A stretch of 64,000 nt of DNA from Lachnospiraceae bacterium (GTDB lineage Bacteria; Bacillota; Clostridia; Lachnospirales; Lachnospiraceae), in NCBI GenBank assembly GCA_910576125.1, contig CAJTHM010000022.1:39673-103672 (forward strand), given 5' to 3'. The translations under genes and the position numbers were made by a program. The stretch's first letter is position 1. Each line of letters opens with the position of its first letter. Positions 61,391 to 64,000 of the stretch are shown here, one piece after another. The notes beneath the pieces are model-generated. The model saw nothing but the letters and a program-made list of their open reading frames with translations. It was not told the DNA's origin and ran no database searches.

Positions 61391-62215
61391 ATGAAGAAAC
61401 CTGATTTCTCCCGGATTGCCAAAAGTGTAAAGGTGGGGTTGCATAAACATAGCCCTGAAATCCTTACAGGAATTGGCATCGCCGGGATGATTACCACCAC
61501 CGTATTGGCAGTGCGGGCAACGCCCAAAGCGCTGATTCTTATCGAGGAGGAGAAGCGCCGGCAGAACAAAGAGCTGTATGAAGATGCTGAAAGGAAAAGA
61601 TTAGACAGTCATCCGAGAGTCGACCGGCTAAAGCCGATGGAGCTTGTTCGGACTACTTGGGTCTGTTATATTCCTGCTACCATCACTGGCGCACTTTCTA
61701 TTGCCTGCTTGATTGGTGCCAGCTCCGTGAACATTCGGCGTAATGCAGCGCTTGCCGCAGCCTATTCCCTGTCGGAGTCCGCTTTAAAAGAGTACCAGGA
61801 GAAGGTAATTGAGACCATCGGGGAGAAGAAAGAGCAGGAAATCCGGGATGCGGTAGCAAAGGACAAGATTCAGCGTGATCCGGTCGTGAATAAAGAGGTC
61901 ATCATCACAGGACGCGGGGAGACTCTCTGCTATGATACGATTACATCCCGATATTTTAAGTGTGATATTGAAAAGCTCCGGAGGGTGGAAAACGAGCTGA
62001 ATAAAAAGCTTATCAGCGAGATGTATATTTCGCTGAACGAGTTCTATTACGAGATCGGATTGCGTTCTACCGATATTGGTGACGACCTCGGATGGAATCT
62101 GGCAGACGGTTTTATCAACCTGGAGTTCAGTTCACAGCTTGCAGAGGACGAAACGCCTTGTCTTGTGATTGGATACCGGGTAGCGCCAAGGTATGATTTT
62201 CGCACCTTGATGTAA
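61391..62215 (+). CDS. DUF6353-like membrane protein, paralogue 2
   Basis: 274 residues. It has the same plan as paralogue 1: membrane helix 1 (ILTGIGIAGMITTTVLAV) followed by RATPKALILIEEEKRRQ, helix 2 (CYIPATITGALSIACLIGAS), and a soluble part with MYISLNEFYYEIGL and GWNLADGFINLEF. The paired DUF6273/DUF6353 order is repeated twice in this element, suggesting a duplicated block. GAAAGGAG lies before the start. Confidence 0.75.
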   Translation: MKKPDFSRIAKSVKVGLHKHSPEILTGIGIAGMITTTVLAVRATPKALILIEEEKRRQNKELYEDAERKRLDSHPRVDRLKPMELVRTTWVCYIPATITGALSIACLIGASSVNIRRNAALAAAYSLSESALKEYQEKVIETIGEKKEQEIRDAVAKDKIQRDPVVNKEVIITGRGETLCYDTITSRYFKCDIEKLRRVENELNKKLISEMYISLNEFYYEIGLRSTDIGDDLGWNLADGFINLEFSSQLAEDETPCLVIGYRVAPRYDFRTLM

Positions 62216-62217
62216 CT

Positions 62218-62247
62218 GCGCAAAAATTACAATGCCTTTAATGGAAG
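62218..62247 (+). promoter_or_regulatory. Cassette leader L9
   Basis: GCGCAAAAATTACAATG then CCTTTAATGGAAG. A separate CGAAAGGAG ribosome site follows. Confidence 0.55.
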
Positions 62248-62283
62248 AATCCACACTATTTCATAAACGAAAGGAGAACAATT

Positions 62284-62553
62284 ATGGAACCTAACGAAGT
62301 AATGGAAAACGAGGAAGTTATCGAGACGGCTACGGAGGAGATCGTGAGAGCGAGTTCCGGATGCGGCTTTAAGATGGCGGCTGGTTTTGGTTTGGGCATT
62401 CTTGCAGGTATGGCTATCTGCAAGCTGGCTAAGCCGGTAATCGCCAAGATCAAAGCGCGGAAAGCAAAGCCCATGATCGATTCGGCGGCGGACGATTTTG
62501 ATGACGACCACTTTGACGACGAAGAGGAGTCCGAAGAAGAATCCGAGCAATGA
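62284..62553 (+). CDS. Small acidic membrane protein
   Basis: 89 residues: an acidic N-terminus, one Gly-rich helix (CGFKMAAGFGLGILAGMAIC), a basic stretch (KIKARKAKP) and a very acidic tail (DDDHFDDEEESEEESEQ). The layout recalls YtxH-like envelope proteins. Leader L9 precedes it, and a strong terminator follows shortly after. Confidence 0.65.
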   Translation: MEPNEVMENEEVIETATEEIVRASSGCGFKMAAGFGLGILAGMAICKLAKPVIAKIKARKAKPMIDSAADDFDDDHFDDEEESEEESEQ

Positions 62554-62569
62554 TATTCGGTGGATCAGA

Positions 62570-62610
62570 CGAGGGGAGAGTACCTGTAACAGGGTGCTTT
62601 CCCTTTTTTC
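62570..62610 (+). terminator. Strong cassette-type terminator H10
   Basis: GGGGAGAG..CCTG-TAA-CAGG..CTTTCCC, then TTTTTTC: a long stem whose loop again is TAA, though no reading frame ends there. Confidence 0.7.
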
Positions 62611-62632
62611 GTTTCCCGGAAGGAGGATTGCA

Positions 62633-62824
62633 ATGAACAGGTATTTGTATGACGGACCGGTCATGGAGTTTGACCGTTGTGTCCAGAACAACTGGAAAGG
62701 AGAGACAATGGCCGCATCTGAGACAAAAGCCCGGAGTAATCTTTCCTACCAGTGGAAGAAAAGGAACAACCGCATTGCCAGCGTAAAGATTACGTTGCCT
62801 GGCAAACTGCGGGAGATAAGCTGA
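62633..62824 (+). CDS. Small basic protein with possible internal start
   Basis: 63 residues from ATG 62633 (AAGGAGG 6 bases upstream). A second ATG at 62708 (codon 26) has its own GGAAAGGAG site and would give 38 residues, ASETKARSNLSYQWKKRNNR onward. The basic end resembles a ribbon-helix-helix or other small DNA-binding protein. Which start is used cannot be told. Confidence 0.55.
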   Translation: MNRYLYDGPVMEFDRCVQNNWKGETMAASETKARSNLSYQWKKRNNRIASVKITLPGKLREIS

Positions 62825-62836
62825 AAGGAGAAAACT

Positions 62837-63385
62837 ATGAGAAACGAAGAAAATTTAGTGGGTTCGGTATTGTTTATTCTAGGGGTGGCGGCACTTGGAT
62901 ATGCCATGCATGTAACCAGTAAAATGAATAAACTCTGTGCAAAACTGGACTTATCTGTGGATGAATTATCAGAATCCATTGACATATCTATGCCGGATGC
63001 AATCGTTAAGGAAGCTGTTGATCGGGCGGCTGATAGAGCGGCATATAAGGCTGTACAGTCTGCCACCGTAACAGCTGTGAACCAGGTTCGTCATGATATA
63101 CAAAAAGAAGTCAAGACGGCTGTGGATAACGCTTATGCTGATTTGCGTGGAAAAGTTGAGAGAGAAATCTCAGACCAAATCGGTAATATTGACATAAGTT
63201 CAATTAAGCGGGATGTAATTAAAAAGGCTGGAGAAAAAGCCGCCGAAAAGTTCGAGAGTGATTTGGAAGATATTTTAGAGAAGTACAATAGTGATCTCAA
63301 TAATGTCTCCAAAATCTACAATTCCATTGCTAAGTCAATCTCCAGTCGTGATGACAGCAAAGAGATGACGTTCAGGATTGCATAA
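62837..63385 (+). CDS. Membrane-anchored coiled-coil protein
   Basis: 182 residues: an N-terminal membrane helix (VGSVLFILGVAALGYAMHV), then a long Ala/Asp/Lys-rich helical region (about 45-165) typical of coiled coils. GAAAGGAG lies 7 bases before the ATG. A structural or tethering role is plausible; family unknown. Confidence 0.7.
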   Translation: MRNEENLVGSVLFILGVAALGYAMHVTSKMNKLCAKLDLSVDELSESIDISMPDAIVKEAVDRAADRAAYKAVQSATVTAVNQVRHDIQKEVKTAVDNAYADLRGKVEREISDQIGNIDISSIKRDVIKKAGEKAAEKFESDLEDILEKYNSDLNNVSKIYNSIAKSISSRDDSKEMTFRIA

Positions 63386-63404
63386 GAAAGGAGAATTATA
63401 TTTT

Positions 63405-64000
63405 ATGGAAGAATACAAGCCAAACTCCCATAAATCTAAGGAAGAACAGCAGACGGCGCCCCCCGAAAAGAAAGTGGAAAAAGTGGTCAGCGGGTCTGTA
63501 AAATCCAGAAAGAAGAGTGAGATTCAGAAATTTGCGGATGTGTTTATCCAGGAGGATGCGCAGAAAGTAAAGTCTTATATTCTGATGGATGTATTGGTAC
63601 CGGCGGTAAAGAAAGCCATATCAGATATTGTGACGAACGGGATTGACATGATCCTGTACGGAGAGACTGGGCGAACAAAAAAGAACGGAACAGCTTCCAA
63701 GGTATCTTACAGGAGCTACTACGACAAGAGGGATGACCGCAGGGATTATGGTTCTTCCAGAACGCGAACAGGGTATGACTATGATGATGTTATCCTGGAC
63801 AATCGCGGGGAAGCAGAAGAAGTCCTGTCTCGAATGGATGAACTGATTGCTACATATGGCCTTGTCAGTGTGGCAGACTTCTATGACCTGGTAGGAATCA
63901 CGGGAAGCTATACAGACAATAAGTACGGCTGGACGGATATTCGGAATGCATCGGTGGTAAGGGTTCGTGACGGATACACAATCAAACTGCCGAGAGCGTT
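63405..64000 (+). CDS. Element protein of unknown function (C-terminus beyond window)
   Basis: About 198 residues are visible. A Lys/Glu-rich start is followed by an ordered part (FADVFIQEDAQKVKSYILMD; LVPAVKKAISDIVTNGIDMI), a Tyr/Arg/Asp-rich linker (RSYYDKRDDRRDYGSSRTR) and a small domain with LIATYGLVSVADFYDLVG. I have seen similar proteins in Clostridial mobile elements but cannot name the family. GAAAGGAG lies upstream. The frame is open at the window end. Confidence 0.7.
   Translation, partial: MEEYKPNSHKSKEEQQTAPPEKKVEKVVSGSVKSRKKSEIQKFADVFIQEDAQKVKSYILMDVLVPAVKKAISDIVTNGIDMILYGETGRTKKNGTASKVSYRSYYDKRDDRRDYGSSRTRTGYDYDDVILDNRGEAEEVLSRMDELIATYGLVSVADFYDLVGITGSYTDNKYGWTDIRNASVVRVRDGYTIKLPRA

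Noticed and set aside
53901..62610. CRISPR array
   Set aside because: The repeats are separated by genes of varying length and enclose stop codons; there are no uniform spacers or cas genes.
53622..64000. Calling the second element a prophage
   Set aside because: No terminase, portal, capsid, tail, holin-endolysin or replication module can be seen in the visible part; element type is left open.

Overview
The window is the replication-origin region of a Clostridia chromosome, most likely family Lachnospiraceae (Bacillota). This rests on the gene order around dnaA, a class I lysyl-tRNA synthetase, the parA-parB-DUF4446-serS-DUF3881 block, AGGAGG-type ribosome binding sites and occasional TTG or GTG starts. 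It is a family-level inference; no rRNA gene is present to test it.

Left of the origin (about 18.5 kb down to 8 kb) dnaA, dnaN, an S4 RNA-binding gene, recF, gyrB, gyrA and an S1-domain gene run on the minus strand. Right of it rpmH, rnpA, yidD, yidC, jag and mnmE-mnmG run on the plus strand, so both sets are read away from oriC. The oriC gap (18.48-18.99 kb) holds clustered DnaA boxes and an AT-rich stretch. Farther left lie a small ArsR/DUF2087 operon, fossils of an ABC transporter and an AraC regulator, a radical SAM gene broken at a G7 tract, a class I LysRS with a fused tRNA-binding domain, and the start of an oligopeptide-binding lipoprotein. Farther right (25-36 kb) lie relQ, a chemotaxis receptor, a DUF6020-like membrane protein with rsmG, a DegS-like/LuxR pair and a sugar locus (sulfatase, PfkB kinase, Gfo/Idh/MocA dehydrogenase, TIM-barrel isomerase).

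From 36.4 to 43 kb is the segregation region: three parS sites (two perfect), a lone NADAR gene, parA-parB, DUF4446, serS and DUF3881. About 105-bp palindromic repeats occur here and elsewhere, six copies in the window. One ends inside parB and supplies its stop codon.

Accessory DNA starts at two tRNA-Arg genes near 43.1 kb, one broken and one intact. A Tn916-type integrase/excisionase module follows, with a repressor, a zeta-type toxin-antitoxin pair and several truncated or fused genes. An AraC regulator, a GH13 remnant and a MATE pump come next. A second element starts at 52.2 kb with a zinc-ribbon tyrosine recombinase and runs past the right end. No terminase, capsid, portal, relaxase or VirB4-type gene is visible in it. 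It carries mostly small, single-membrane-segment or unknown proteins, a methyltransferase-like protein without NPPY, and paired DUF6353-like and DUF6273-like genes.

The most unusual signal is in this second element. Many of its small genes are built as repeated cassettes. A conserved leader (GCG.AAATTTGCAA..CT.TTATG.AAAGGAG-like) precedes the gene. In six genes the stop codon lies in the loop of a near-identical terminator-like hairpin (GAGTCC-TAACAA-GGGCTC followed by a U-rich tract). Every one of those six genes also has the leader directly upstream. One cassette carries a tRNA-like sequence instead of a protein gene. This suggests either a translation-coupled attenuation system or exchangeable gene cassettes; I do not know of a description of it.
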